A stretch of 64,000 nucleotides of DNA, from positions 62,001 through 126,000 of the forward strand of contig JBEBYL010000004.1 in NCBI GenBank assembly GCA_040391135.1, in the 5' to 3' direction. The notes beneath the pieces are model-generated. The model did no database searches. It was not told the origin of the DNA and saw nothing but the letters and a program-made list of their open reading frames with translations. Within the stretch, counting starts at the first letter, position 1, and every line of letters begins with the position of its first letter. Below, piece after piece: positions 42,780-51,503 of this stretch. This DNA comes from G025836975 sp040391135 (lineage in GTDB: Bacteria > Pseudomonadota > Gammaproteobacteria > Burkholderiales > Burkholderiaceae_B). The position numbers were made by a program, and so were the translations under genes.

Positions 42780-43628
42780 GTGACTCGTATCGACCTCAAT
42801 CAATCTCGATTTTCCGGCTTCGCGCGGTTAAGTCACGCCGCCCTCGCCTTCATTGCCGTTGTGCTGATCGCCGGATGCGGATCCATCAAAGGCGACACGG
42901 ACCCCACGGCCGGATGGAGCGCCGATCGACTGTACCAGGATGCCCGCACGGAAATAAGCGCCGGCAACTGGAAAGACGCGCGCACCCGCCTGGAGGCCGT
43001 CGAAGCGCGCTACCCCTTCGGCGGGTATGCGCAGCAGGCACTTATCGATCAGGCCTACGTCAATTGGAAAGACGACGAACCCGAACAGGCCCTTGCCGCC
43101 ATCGATCGTTTCCAGCAGCAGTACCCCAACCATCCCGGCACCGACTATATGTTGTACCTGAAGGGGCTGATCACCTTCACGCCCCCCAGCGCCTCGTTCA
43201 CCAAATTCACCCGCCAGGATCCCAGCGAACGCGACCCCAAGGGCCTGCGTGAGTCGTACGAATCGTTCAACGAGCTTATCAAGCGCTATCCCGACAGCCG
43301 CTATACCGCCGACGCCAAGAAGCGCGTCACCTGGCTGGTCGGCACGATAGCCCAGAACGAAGTGCACGTTGCCCAGTATTACTATGAGCGCGGCGCCTAT
43401 GTCGCCGCGGTCAACCGGGCGCAGACCGTCATCACCGACTTCCAGGGCGTGCCCAGCGCCGAAAAGGCCTTGTACATTATTTACCTGTCCTACGATAAGC
43501 TGGGCCTGACCGAGCTGCGCGACGACGCGAAGCGCGTTCTCGATAAGAACTTCCCCAACAGCAAGTACTACGAGCAAGGCCTGGACGAACCGGGCGGCAG
43601 CTACTGGAACCCCATCAACTGGTTCTGA
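42780..43628 (+). CDS. bamD: Outer membrane assembly lipoprotein BamD (ComL)
   Basis: Essential lipoprotein of the BAM complex that folds beta-barrel proteins into the outer membrane. It has 282 residues; the start is GTG at 42780, with AAGGATG upstream. The lipobox is VVLIAGCGSIKG, with the lipidated cysteine near residue 36. Tetratricopeptide-like helices follow (LYQDARTEISAGNWKDARTR; ALAAIDRFQQQYPNHPGTDY; SYESFNELIKRYPDSRYTAD). Divergent from rluD, with a 50-base intergenic gap that includes TATAAT at 42742-42747. Confidence 0.96.
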   Translation: MTRIDLNQSRFSGFARLSHAALAFIAVVLIAGCGSIKGDTDPTAGWSADRLYQDARTEISAGNWKDARTRLEAVEARYPFGGYAQQALIDQAYVNWKDDEPEQALAAIDRFQQQYPNHPGTDYMLYLKGLITFTPPSASFTKFTRQDPSERDPKGLRESYESFNELIKRYPDSRYTADAKKRVTWLVGTIAQNEVHVAQYYYERGAYVAAVNRAQTVITDFQGVPSAEKALYIIYLSYDKLGLTELRDDAKRVLDKNFPNSKYYEQGLDEPGGSYWNPINWF

Positions 43629-43663
43629 CCGGACGCCGCCCCTCGCAGGGCGCCGCCGGTTCC

Positions 43664-43711
43664 ATCGCCCCGCGCACACCGCCCCTCTCCGGCCGGCTTG
43701 CGCGGGGCGAT
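43664..43711. terminator. Inverted repeat between convergent bamD and dinG-type genes
   Basis: ATCGCCCCGCGCA (43664-43676) and its perfect complement (43699-43711) form a 13-bp stem with a 22-base loop midway between two convergent stop codons. Position suggests a bidirectional terminator, though neither side has a strong T-run. Confidence 0.45.
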
Positions 43712-43716
43712 CCGTT

Positions 43717-45729
43717 TCAGGACGCCTGTTTCTTTTCGAAGAAAGCCACCACCTGCTCGGGCTCGCGGGTGCGGGAGAATGGCGGCAATCCGCGCCACAG
43801 AAGCTTCCCGTAGGGCTTCTCCACGATGCGGGTATCGCCCACCACCAGTACGCCCCAATCCTGCTCCGACCGTATCAGGCGGCCCGCGCCCTGCTTCAGG
43901 GCAATGGCGGCTTCGGGCAGTTGATATTCCATGAAAGGGTTGCCGCCCTGGTTGCGGCATAGGTTAAGGCGGGCCTCCAGGACCGGATCATCGGGAGGCG
44001 CAAAAGGCAGCTTGTCGATGGCGACCAGCGTCAAGGCATTGCCGGGCACGTCTATGCCTTCCCAGAAGCTTGCGCTGCCTACCAGCACCGCATTGCTGGC
44101 GGCGCGGAAACGCTCCAGCAAAGCACGGCGCGAGCTTTCGCCCTGCCGCAGCAGGACTCGATCGATATCCTCGTCCTCGAAGCGCTCTTCAAGCAACTCG
44201 GCGATCCGGTCCACCGCCCGCAGCGTTGTGCAAAGGACCAGCACGCCGCCCGATGATGCCCGGATCAGCGGCAACAGCACATCGACGAAGCGCTCGTTGA
44301 AATAGCGGTCGCTGGGCAAGGGCAGCGCCTTGGGCACATACAGAACGCCCTGGGCGGGATAATCGAAGGGGGAATCCCAGCGCAGCGTCTTGGCATCCCA
44401 CAGGCCGAGCTGGCGCAGGAAATGGCCGAAATCGCCATGCACGGACAGCGTGGCGGACGTCAGCACCCAGGCCTGCTCCTTGCCGCGATAGCGGGAAAAT
44501 ATCTGCGCCACCGACAAAGGCGCGCTGTGCAACCGCATATGGTGCAGGCTGTGCTCCACCCAGCGCACGGCGGCATTGTCTTCGCCCGCGGCCTGTTCGC
44601 CTTCCTTGGCGGGCGGCTTGAGCGTGTTGCCGCCCTGGCGGTCGGGCTGGCTCCATTGATACAGGCGGGCGCGCAGGTCGAGGCAGGTCTTGGAGACCGC
44701 CGCCAGGTCGGGGTGCTTCTCGCTGACCACCGACAGCAATTGCGAGCTTTTATCCAGCACGTCCAGCAATTCAGCCAGGGCCGCGTCGAACTCTTCGGGG
44801 TTGGGGATGGCCTGGAAGGTGGCTTTGCGTCCGGGCATTTTCTCGATGGGCGCCGCGGCAAGGCGCAACTGGCGCGCCGCATGCTCGATCTTCTTGCCCG
44901 CTTCGCTCCAGTTGGTGGATTCGCGCGCATACGCCAGGCCGGCCGCTTCGGCTGTGCGCGCCAGGTCGAGCAATTGGTGCGACGACACGCTGGTGCCCAG
45001 AAAACGCGTGGCGATGTCCGGCAGTTGATGCGCCTCGTCAAACACTACCAGCTCGACGGTGGGCAGCAGATCGGTGATGCCCTCTTCGCGCAACGCCAGG
45101 TCGGCCATGAACAATGCATGATTGACCACCACCAGGTCGGCATCCTGCGCCTGGCGCCTGGCCTTCATGACAAAACAATCCCGCACATGGGGGCATTCCT
45201 GGCCCAGGCAGTTTTCGCGCGTGGAGGTGACCCGGTTCCAGATGTCGGCGTCTTCCGGGACCTCGGCCAGGTCGCTGCGATCGCCGCTGCGCGATTGCTG
45301 CGCAAACACCTGTATATGGCGCAACTGGCTGATTTCCGCGCGGGATTTCAATGCCCTGTCGTCGCCCTGCAGACGCTCCAGATGATAGTGGCACACATAA
45401 TTGCCCCGGCCCTTGAGCAGCGCCACGGTAATGGGCAGCGCCAATGCCTGGCGCAGGCGGGGCAGATCGCGCCGGAACAGTTGGTCCTGAAGCGTGCGCG
45501 TACCCGTGGAAACCAGGACTTTGGACCCGCTGAGGAAAGCGGGCACCAGATAGGCCCAGGTCTTGCCGGTGCCGGTGCCGGCCTCGGCAATCAGTGTCGA
45601 ATGGGTCTGCAAGGCTTCCTCGATGGCTTGCGCAAGCTCCAGCTGCGCCTGCCGCGGGCGATAGTCCGGCACAGCCTTTGCTATCGGGCCATCGGAAGAA
45701 AAAATATCGGAAAGTTCTTGCAAAAGCAT
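43717..45729 (-). CDS. DinG/YoaA-type ATP-dependent DNA helicase
   Basis: XPD-like superfamily 2 helicase with an iron-sulfur cluster, acting in repair of damaged forks or R-loops. About 670 residues from the ATG at 45729 (MLLQELSDIFSSDGPIAKAV); the ribosome-binding site is weak. Walker A is EAGTGTGKTWAYL near residue 56. Cluster cysteines are in GNYVCHYHLE and CLGQECPHVRDC. The Walker B motif is VVFDEAHQLPD. Helicase motif VI lies in IALKQGAGRLIRSEQDWG. Its length and the short Fe-S domain resemble E. coli YoaA more than DinG. Divergent from tex. Confidence 0.92.
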   Translation of the reverse strand: MLLQELSDIFSSDGPIAKAVPDYRPRQAQLELAQAIEEALQTHSTLIAEAGTGTGKTWAYLVPAFLSGSKVLVSTGTRTLQDQLFRRDLPRLRQALALPITVALLKGRGNYVCHYHLERLQGDDRALKSRAEISQLRHIQVFAQQSRSGDRSDLAEVPEDADIWNRVTSTRENCLGQECPHVRDCFVMKARRQAQDADLVVVNHALFMADLALREEGITDLLPTVELVVFDEAHQLPDIATRFLGTSVSSHQLLDLARTAEAAGLAYARESTNWSEAGKKIEHAARQLRLAAAPIEKMPGRKATFQAIPNPEEFDAALAELLDVLDKSSQLLSVVSEKHPDLAAVSKTCLDLRARLYQWSQPDRQGGNTLKPPAKEGEQAAGEDNAAVRWVEHSLHHMRLHSAPLSVAQIFSRYRGKEQAWVLTSATLSVHGDFGHFLRQLGLWDAKTLRWDSPFDYPAQGVLYVPKALPLPSDRYFNERFVDVLLPLIRASSGGVLVLCTTLRAVDRIAELLEERFEDEDIDRVLLRQGESSRRALLERFRAASNAVLVGSASFWEGIDVPGNALTLVAIDKLPFAPPDDPVLEARLNLCRNQGGNPFMEYQLPEAAIALKQGAGRLIRSEQDWGVLVVGDTRIVEKPYGKLLWRGLPPFSRTREPEQVVAFFEKKQAS

Positions 45730-45891
45730 CAAAAGGTAAATTAGGAATATGGCCGGCGGATCGTTCGCGGCAAAAAGGGTAAAGTATGCACTCCCCGGAG
45801 AATCCAGACGTGATGATACCCGTCTATTTTTCCGGCGAGGCAGCCGTTGTGGCAAAATGCGCCGCGTTATTCTCGATTTATAGATGGACCA

Positions 45892-48288
45892 ATGACCGAT
45901 ACCTCTGTTCACGCAAAATCCGATTCCTTTCAGGACGCAGCGGACCCCGCCCGTATTGTCGCTTTGCTCGCCAATGAGCTGAACGTACGCGCCGCGCAGG
46001 TCGCCGCCACGGTCGAATTGCTGGACGGCGGCGCCACGGTTCCCTTCATCGCCCGGTACAGGAAAGAAGCAACCGGCGGCCTGGACGACACGGTGCTGCG
46101 CAACCTGGAGGTCAGGCTGCTTTATGTGCGCGAGCTGGAATCACGCCGAGCGGCCATCCTGGAATCCGTGCATCAGCAGGGCAAGCTGACGCCCGAGCTT
46201 CGCCAGGAAATCGGCGCCGCCGATACCAAGCAGCGCTTGGAAGACTTGTATGCGCCCTATAAGCCCAAGCGGCGCACCCGCGCCCAGATCGCCCGCGAGG
46301 CGGGCCTGGAACCGCTGGCCGACGCGATCCTGGCGGACGAGAATTGCGACCCTGCCTTGCTGGCCGAAGGCTACCTGAATACCGAAGCCTCGATCAACGA
46401 CACGAAAGCCGCGCTGGATGGCGCGCGCGACATACTGGCCGAGCGTTACGCCGAAGATGCCGATTTGCTGGCGAATATGCGTGAACACTTGTGGAATACC
46501 GGTTTATTGTATTCCAAGGTCGTCGAGGGCAAGGAGAACGAAGGCGACAATTTCCGCGACTGGTTCGACTTCAGCGAAACCCTGCGCTCGCTGCCTTCCC
46601 ACCGTGTGCTGGCCCTGCTGCGCGGCCGCCAGCAAGGCGCCCTGGATATCCGCCTGGGCCTGGAAGCCGAACTGGAAGCCCAGACGCCCCACCCCTGCGT
46701 GCTGCGCATTGCCGACTTCCTGCGCGTGGGCGCCGACTTCAGCCTGGATGCCGCCCCCCGGGGACGCTGGCTGGCTGAAGTGTGCCGATGGACATGGCGC
46801 GTGAAGCTGCTTACCGCCTTCGAATCGGAGCTTATCGGCCGCCTGCGCGAAACCGCCGAGCAGGAAGCCATACGCGTCTTCGCCGCCAACCTGAAAGACC
46901 TGCTGCTGGCGGCTCCCGCCGGCCCCAAATCGGTGCTGGGCCTGGATCCCGGCATACGCACCGGCGTCAAAGTCGCCGCCATCGACGCCACCGGCAAAGT
47001 GCTGGGCACCGCCACGGTCTACCCTTTCGAGCCGCGCCGCGACCGCGAAGGAAGCATCAATACCCTGGCCGCGCTGGTCGCCAAGCACAAGATCGAGCTG
47101 GTCGCCATCGGCAACGGCACCGCCTCGCGCGAGACCGAAAAGCTGGTCATCGACATGCTGGAGAAATTTCCAGATCTGAAGCTTACGCGCGTCATGGTGT
47201 CGGAAGCCGGCGCATCGGTCTATTCCGCATCCGAACTGGCCGCGCATGAATTCCCCGACCTGGACGTCAGCCTGCGCGGAGCGGTTTCCATTGCACGCCG
47301 CTTGCAGGACCCCCTGGCCGAACTGGTCAAGATCGAGCCCAAGGCCATAGGCGTGGGCCAGTACCAGCATGACGTCAATCAGCGCGAGCTGGCCCGTTCG
47401 CTGGATGCGGTCATCGAAGACTGCGTGAACGCCGTGGGCGTGGATGTCAACACCGCCTCGGCGCCGCTGCTGACCCGCGTCTCGGGGCTGAACTCGCTGC
47501 TGGCGAAGAATATCGTCACCTGGCGCAACGAGAACGGCGCCTTCCCCAACCGGAAGACCCTGCTGAAGGTTCCGCGCTTCGGCGACAAGGCGTTCGAACA
47601 AGCCGCCGGCTTCCTGCGCATTCCCAACGGTGACAATCCGCTGGACGCCTCGGCCGTCCACCCGGAAGCCTACCCGGTGGTCCAGCGCATACTGGAAAAG
47701 ATCAAGACAGAAGCAAACAGCATCATGGGCCAGCCCGGCGCGCTGAAAGGCGTCTCGCCATCCGAATTCACGGACGAACGCTTCGGCCTGCCCACGGTGA
47801 AAGACATATTTCAGGAAATCGAGAAGCCCGGCCGCGACCCGCGCCCCGAATTCAAGACGGCGCAATTCAAGGAAGGCATCAATACCATCAATGACCTGCA
47901 TCCAGGCATGATTCTGGAAGGCGTGGTCACCAATGTGGCCAATTTCGGCGCCTTTGTCGATGTGGGCGTGCATCAGGATGGGCTGGTTCACATATCCGCC
48001 TTGTCGGAAACCTTCGTGAAGGACCCCCGCGATGTCGTGCGGGTGGGCCAGACGGTCAAGGTCAAGGTCCAGGAAGTGGACGTTGCGCGCAAACGCATCG
48101 GCCTGACCATGCGCCTGGATGACGATGGCGCGCCTGTGCGCCGCGGGGGCGGCGACGATCGGCGCGGTGGCGAACGGCGAGGCGCGCCGGGCGGCAACGG
48201 CAACGCCAAGCGCCATCCGCCGTCACGCGCTCCCGAACCCGCGGGCCAAGGGGCCATGGCCGCCGCATTCGCCAAGTTGAAAAAATAG
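45892..48288 (+). CDS. tex: Transcription accessory protein Tex
   Basis: Nucleic-acid-binding protein related to Spt6, first linked to toxin gene expression in Bordetella pertussis. It has 798 residues from the ATG at 45892. Domain order: N-terminal Tex-N helices (about 20-200), YqgF/RNase H-like domain (near 340-460, VLGLDPGIRTGVKVAAIDATG), helix-hairpin-helix (near 500-560, NTASAPLLTRVSGLNSLLAK). The S1 domain (near 655-725, GMILEGVVTNVANFGAFVDV) comes last, followed by a Gly/Arg-rich tail of about 60 residues. The small unknown gene follows 7 bases later. Confidence 0.96.
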   Translation: MTDTSVHAKSDSFQDAADPARIVALLANELNVRAAQVAATVELLDGGATVPFIARYRKEATGGLDDTVLRNLEVRLLYVRELESRRAAILESVHQQGKLTPELRQEIGAADTKQRLEDLYAPYKPKRRTRAQIAREAGLEPLADAILADENCDPALLAEGYLNTEASINDTKAALDGARDILAERYAEDADLLANMREHLWNTGLLYSKVVEGKENEGDNFRDWFDFSETLRSLPSHRVLALLRGRQQGALDIRLGLEAELEAQTPHPCVLRIADFLRVGADFSLDAAPRGRWLAEVCRWTWRVKLLTAFESELIGRLRETAEQEAIRVFAANLKDLLLAAPAGPKSVLGLDPGIRTGVKVAAIDATGKVLGTATVYPFEPRRDREGSINTLAALVAKHKIELVAIGNGTASRETEKLVIDMLEKFPDLKLTRVMVSEAGASVYSASELAAHEFPDLDVSLRGAVSIARRLQDPLAELVKIEPKAIGVGQYQHDVNQRELARSLDAVIEDCVNAVGVDVNTASAPLLTRVSGLNSLLAKNIVTWRNENGAFPNRKTLLKVPRFGDKAFEQAAGFLRIPNGDNPLDASAVHPEAYPVVQRILEKIKTEANSIMGQPGALKGVSPSEFTDERFGLPTVKDIFQEIEKPGRDPRPEFKTAQFKEGINTINDLHPGMILEGVVTNVANFGAFVDVGVHQDGLVHISALSETFVKDPRDVVRVGQTVKVKVQEVDVARKRIGLTMRLDDDGAPVRRGGGDDRRGGERRGAPGGNGNAKRHPPSRAPEPAGQGAMAAAFAKLKK

Positions 48289-48295
48289 GACGGCC

Positions 48296-48823
48296 ATGAC
48301 TTCCATCATCGACCACGACAAGCTTGCCGAGCGCCTTGGCGAGCTGATCGGCATGCTAAGCTGCGGCGATCTTGACGAGCACGAGACCAGCCGCATCGTC
48401 AACATCTGCATCCAGGCCAAAGACCGGCCCGCCGAAACCTTGCACGAAAACTACGGGGCCGATGCCGCCAAAGTCGCCGAATACGATCCGGGCGGCGTCA
48501 TGGCCTTCATCATTTTCGTGGAACTTGAAGACTATTTCGCCGTGGCGGACACCGTCGATGAGCTGTACGAACAAATCGTCGACGCGTTCGAACAGCCCGC
48601 CCTGCCCGACTATCCCTACGACGACAATGACTTCGAAACGATCTCGGATTTCTACCGATGGGTCGACCGGCAATTACAGGAGCATCACGGCAAGTACCGC
48701 TTGATCGGTTTCGGCGAAAGCTACACCAACGACTTCCAGGTCATTTTGGTATACCGCGAACAGGCGGCGGACATTCTGGCGCTATGCAAAGAGCTCGGCC
48801 TGCGGGCCGAGCTCTGCGAATAA
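48296..48823 (+). CDS. Conserved-looking acidic protein of unknown function
   Basis: A 175-residue protein with a calculated-looking excess of Asp and Glu, no membrane segment and no signal peptide. It starts 7 bases after tex, so it is very likely co-transcribed and perhaps coupled. A central stretch (FIIFVELEDYFAVADTVDEL; YPYDDNDFETISDFYRWVDR) and the end (SYTNDFQVILVYREQAADIL) look like a compact alpha/beta fold. I do not recognise a family with confidence; a DUF6630-like protein is one possibility. Its 3' end contains a perfect 10-bp hairpin that may double as a terminator for trpS coming the other way. Confidence 0.75.
   Translation: MTSIIDHDKLAERLGELIGMLSCGDLDEHETSRIVNICIQAKDRPAETLHENYGADAAKVAEYDPGGVMAFIIFVELEDYFAVADTVDELYEQIVDAFEQPALPDYPYDDNDFETISDFYRWVDRQLQEHHGKYRLIGFGESYTNDFQVILVYREQAADILALCKELGLRAELCE
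48791..48814 (-). terminator. Hairpin inside the end of the unknown gene, possible trpS terminator
   Basis: GAGCTCGGCC and GGCCGAGCTC form a perfect 10-bp stem with a 4-base loop. Read on the minus strand it is followed by TTTGC and lies 26 bases beyond the trpS stop codon. Confidence 0.4.
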
Positions 48824-48839
48824 ACAAAGTCGCTTTGAT

Positions 48840-50183
48840 CTAGTCCCGGTCCCGGGCCAGTTCGGCCAGGGCTTCCCGGACCTGCTCCAGGCGTGCGGCG
48901 TCGAAGCGCCCCACGATTGCACCGTCCAAATACATCGCCGCCTCTTTTCCCTCTTGGGCGATTACGCTGTCAAGGGGCGCATCCTGCAATCCCTTGATGG
49001 CGGCGCCGGCCGCCTTGGGATTGTCGAAGCCGTCGGACAGAAACAACTCCTGGCCATCGCTTGCCAGCAGGCGGAAACGGAATTGACCGCCCTCGTCGCG
49101 GAAACTGACGAAGCGGGCCCGCTTGCCGGCCGCCTTTTTCACCGACGCTGGCGACGCGGGCGCGGCGGTGGCCGATGCCCGCAAGCCGACCGCCTCGCGC
49201 AAGGCCGCCATCAAAGGCTGCGACAAACGCCGCGCCTTGGCGGCCCCCGCTTGCAGAATATCTTCGATGCGATCGGGCCTGGACATCAATTCCGCATAGA
49301 CTTCACGCATGGGTGCAAGGTCCTGCTCGATACGTTCGTACAAACGCTGCTTGGCATCGCCCCAGCCCAGGCCGCCTTCGAGCTCCTGCCGGAAAGCAGC
49401 GGACTCGGCTGGCAAGGCAAAGGCACGGTACAAGGTATAGAGATGCGAGTTTTCGGCATCCTTGGCTTCGCCGGGCTGGCGCGAATCGGTAACGATGCGC
49501 ATCACCGCCGAGCGCAAGCCTTTGGTGCCGCCCTCGAACAAGGGAATGGTGTTGTCATAGCTCTTGGACATCTTGCGTCCGTCCAGCCCCGGCAGGGTGG
49601 CCACTTCGTCATCGATCTGGACTTCGGGCAAGACGAAGAAGTCAGTGCCGTTGCCATACAGGTGGTTGAATCGCTGCGCGATATCGCGCGTCATTTCCAG
49701 ATGCTGTATTTGATCGCGTCCCACCGGCACCTTGTTCGCGTTGAACATCAGGATGTCGGCCGCCATCAGGATGGGATAAGAAAACAGGCCCATGGTGATG
49801 CCGTCGTCGGGCTCCGCCTGCCGGGCCACATTCTGGTCGACCGAAGCTTTGTAGGCGTGGGCGCGGTTCATCAAGCCCTTGGCCGTGACGCAAGTCAGCA
49901 TCCAGCACAGCTCGGGTATCTCGGGAATATCCGACTGCCGATAGAAAGTGACCTTCTCGGGGTCCAGGCCGGCAGCGATCCAGGTTGCGGCAATCTCCAG
50001 CCGCGACCGCGCAATGCGTTGCGGGTCGTCGCACTTTATCAGCGCATGATAGTCGGCCATGAAATAAAAGGCATCGACGCCGGGCAGGACGCTGGCCTGG
50101 ATGGATGGACGGATCGCCCCGGCATAGTTGCCCAGGTGCGGCGTTCCGGAGGTCGTAATGCCGGTCAATACACGAGTATTCAT
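48840..50183 (-). CDS. trpS: Tryptophanyl-tRNA synthetase with C-terminal DUF1508/YegP-like domain
   Basis: Class Ic synthetase that charges tRNA-Trp. It has 447 residues from the ATG at 50183, about 110 more than the usual 330-340. The catalytic domain has the HIGH equivalent TPHLGNYAG near residue 17 and GRKMSKSYDN near 205. After the normal end (near 335) comes an Ala/Lys linker and a segment RFVSFRDEGGQFRFRLLASD near 357 that looks like the YegP/DUF1508 fold. Such fusions are known in Burkholderiales TrpS; the role of the extra domain is unknown to me. Confidence 0.95.
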   Translation of the reverse strand: MNTRVLTGITTSGTPHLGNYAGAIRPSIQASVLPGVDAFYFMADYHALIKCDDPQRIARSRLEIAATWIAAGLDPEKVTFYRQSDIPEIPELCWMLTCVTAKGLMNRAHAYKASVDQNVARQAEPDDGITMGLFSYPILMAADILMFNANKVPVGRDQIQHLEMTRDIAQRFNHLYGNGTDFFVLPEVQIDDEVATLPGLDGRKMSKSYDNTIPLFEGGTKGLRSAVMRIVTDSRQPGEAKDAENSHLYTLYRAFALPAESAAFRQELEGGLGWGDAKQRLYERIEQDLAPMREVYAELMSRPDRIEDILQAGAAKARRLSQPLMAALREAVGLRASATAAPASPASVKKAAGKRARFVSFRDEGGQFRFRLLASDGQELFLSDGFDNPKAAGAAIKGLQDAPLDSVIAQEGKEAAMYLDGAIVGRFDAARLEQVREALAELARDRD

Positions 50184-50245
50184 AGATCGCTTCAAATAAA
50201 AACGGATAAGCGCGGCCCCGCCATGCTGCCGGGACCGGGCGGATA

Positions 50246-51337
50246 TCAGAGGGTCACGGCCTCGCGCCGCTCGGCGTCAAGGTATTCGCGCGACTGCATC
50301 TCCATGATGCGCGATACGGTGCGATGGAATTCGTTGGACATCGGGCCATCGGTATAGAGTTCTTCCGCCTCGCATTCGGCCGACATGATCAGCTTGACCT
50401 TGTGATCGTAAAACACATCGATCAGCCAGGTAAAGCGGCGCGCCTCGGACGCTTGGCGCGGGCTCATGCGCGGCACATCCGACAGGATCACCGTCTGGAA
50501 ACGGCTGGCCAGATCCAGGTAATCGTTTTGCGAGCGGGGACCGCCGCACAGCGTGGCGAAATCGAACCATACGATGCAGCCCCCCAGCGCGATAGGCTTG
50601 ATCTCGCGATTCTCGACCACCAGCACCGGCTTCATCGGTGCGGTATCAAGCAGGCGGTCAAAGTTGTCCTGAAGTTCCTGGCGGGTTTCCGCGTTTATGG
50701 GTGTCAGGTACATGCGCACCTGCTCCAGCGCGCGCCGGCGATAATCCGTACCCACATCGACGTTCACGATGTCCATTCTTTCCTGTATGAGCTTGATCGC
50801 CGGCAATATGCGATCCCGGTGCAGGCCATCCGGATACAGCGTCGACGGTTCGTAATTGGACGTCATGACGAAGGACGTTCCGTACTCGAACAAGCGCAAC
50901 AGCAGGCGGTACAGTATCATCGCGTCGGCAACGTCGGATACGTGGAATTCGTCGAAGCAGATCAGGCGATAGCGCTTGGCAATGCGACGCGCCACCTCGT
51001 CCAGCGGATCCTGCTGGCCGCGCACATTGCCCAGTTCGCGATGCACGCCGCGCATGAATTCATGGAAATGCACGCGGGTCTTGCGCTTGACCGGAACCGT
51101 AAGATAGAACGCATCCATCAGGAAGCTTTTGCCGCGCCCCACCCCGCCCCACATGTAGATTCCCCGGGGGACGTCGGGCCGCCGGAAAATCTTTCGCAAG
51201 GTGGAGGAACGATCCTGCTTGAATTCCAGCCAGTCGTCGAAATACGCCTGCAATCGATCGATGGCCGCCAACTGGGCCTCATCGGACCGATAGCCACGCT
51301 CTTGCAGGGCATGTTCGTAATACTCGCGTACATTCAT
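50246..51337 (-). CDS. zapE: Cell division ATPase ZapE (AFG1-like)
   Basis: AAA-type ATPase of the AFG1/LACE1 family; E. coli ZapE associates with the Z-ring under stress. It has 363 residues from the ATG at 51337 (MNVREYYEHALQERGYRSDE). Walker A is GGVGRGKSFLMDAF (residues 64-77) and Walker B is LICFDEFHVSDVADAMIL. VHFHEFMRGVHREL and FVMTSNYEPSTLYPDGLHRD are family marks. It follows lpdA on the same strand across a hairpin-rich 166-base gap, an order often seen after the 2-oxoglutarate dehydrogenase genes in Burkholderiales. Confidence 0.93.
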   Translation of the reverse strand: MNVREYYEHALQERGYRSDEAQLAAIDRLQAYFDDWLEFKQDRSSTLRKIFRRPDVPRGIYMWGGVGRGKSFLMDAFYLTVPVKRKTRVHFHEFMRGVHRELGNVRGQQDPLDEVARRIAKRYRLICFDEFHVSDVADAMILYRLLLRLFEYGTSFVMTSNYEPSTLYPDGLHRDRILPAIKLIQERMDIVNVDVGTDYRRRALEQVRMYLTPINAETRQELQDNFDRLLDTAPMKPVLVVENREIKPIALGGCIVWFDFATLCGGPRSQNDYLDLASRFQTVILSDVPRMSPRQASEARRFTWLIDVFYDHKVKLIMSAECEAEELYTDGPMSNEFHRTVSRIMEMQSREYLDAERREAVTL

Positions 51338-51364
51338 AAAACAAGACTCTTCACCACAACAACA

Positions 51365-51480
51365 CAACAAAAAAGGGCCCCCACGCTGCGCCTTCGGCTT
51401 GCTGCCCCCCAAGGGGGCGCTTTTTGCCTTGGGGCGGCCCGGCGGCAAAAAAGAGGCGAGCCGTCCGCCCGCCCCTTGCA
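51365..51480. repeat. Hairpin cluster between lpdA and zapE
   Basis: The 166-base gap is filled with nested palindromes: GCCCCCCAAGGGGGCGC, TTTTTGCC paired with GGCAAAAA, and GGGCCCCC near a long A/T run. It can act as the lpdA terminator on the minus strand. Its CGAAGGCGCAGCG (minus strand) resembles the CGAAGG...CGCAGCGA block of the intergenic B element, and similar GC-rich hairpins are common between genes in this family. Confidence 0.5.
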
Positions 51481-51503
51481 AGGTCAATGCATGCCGACCG
51501 GGA

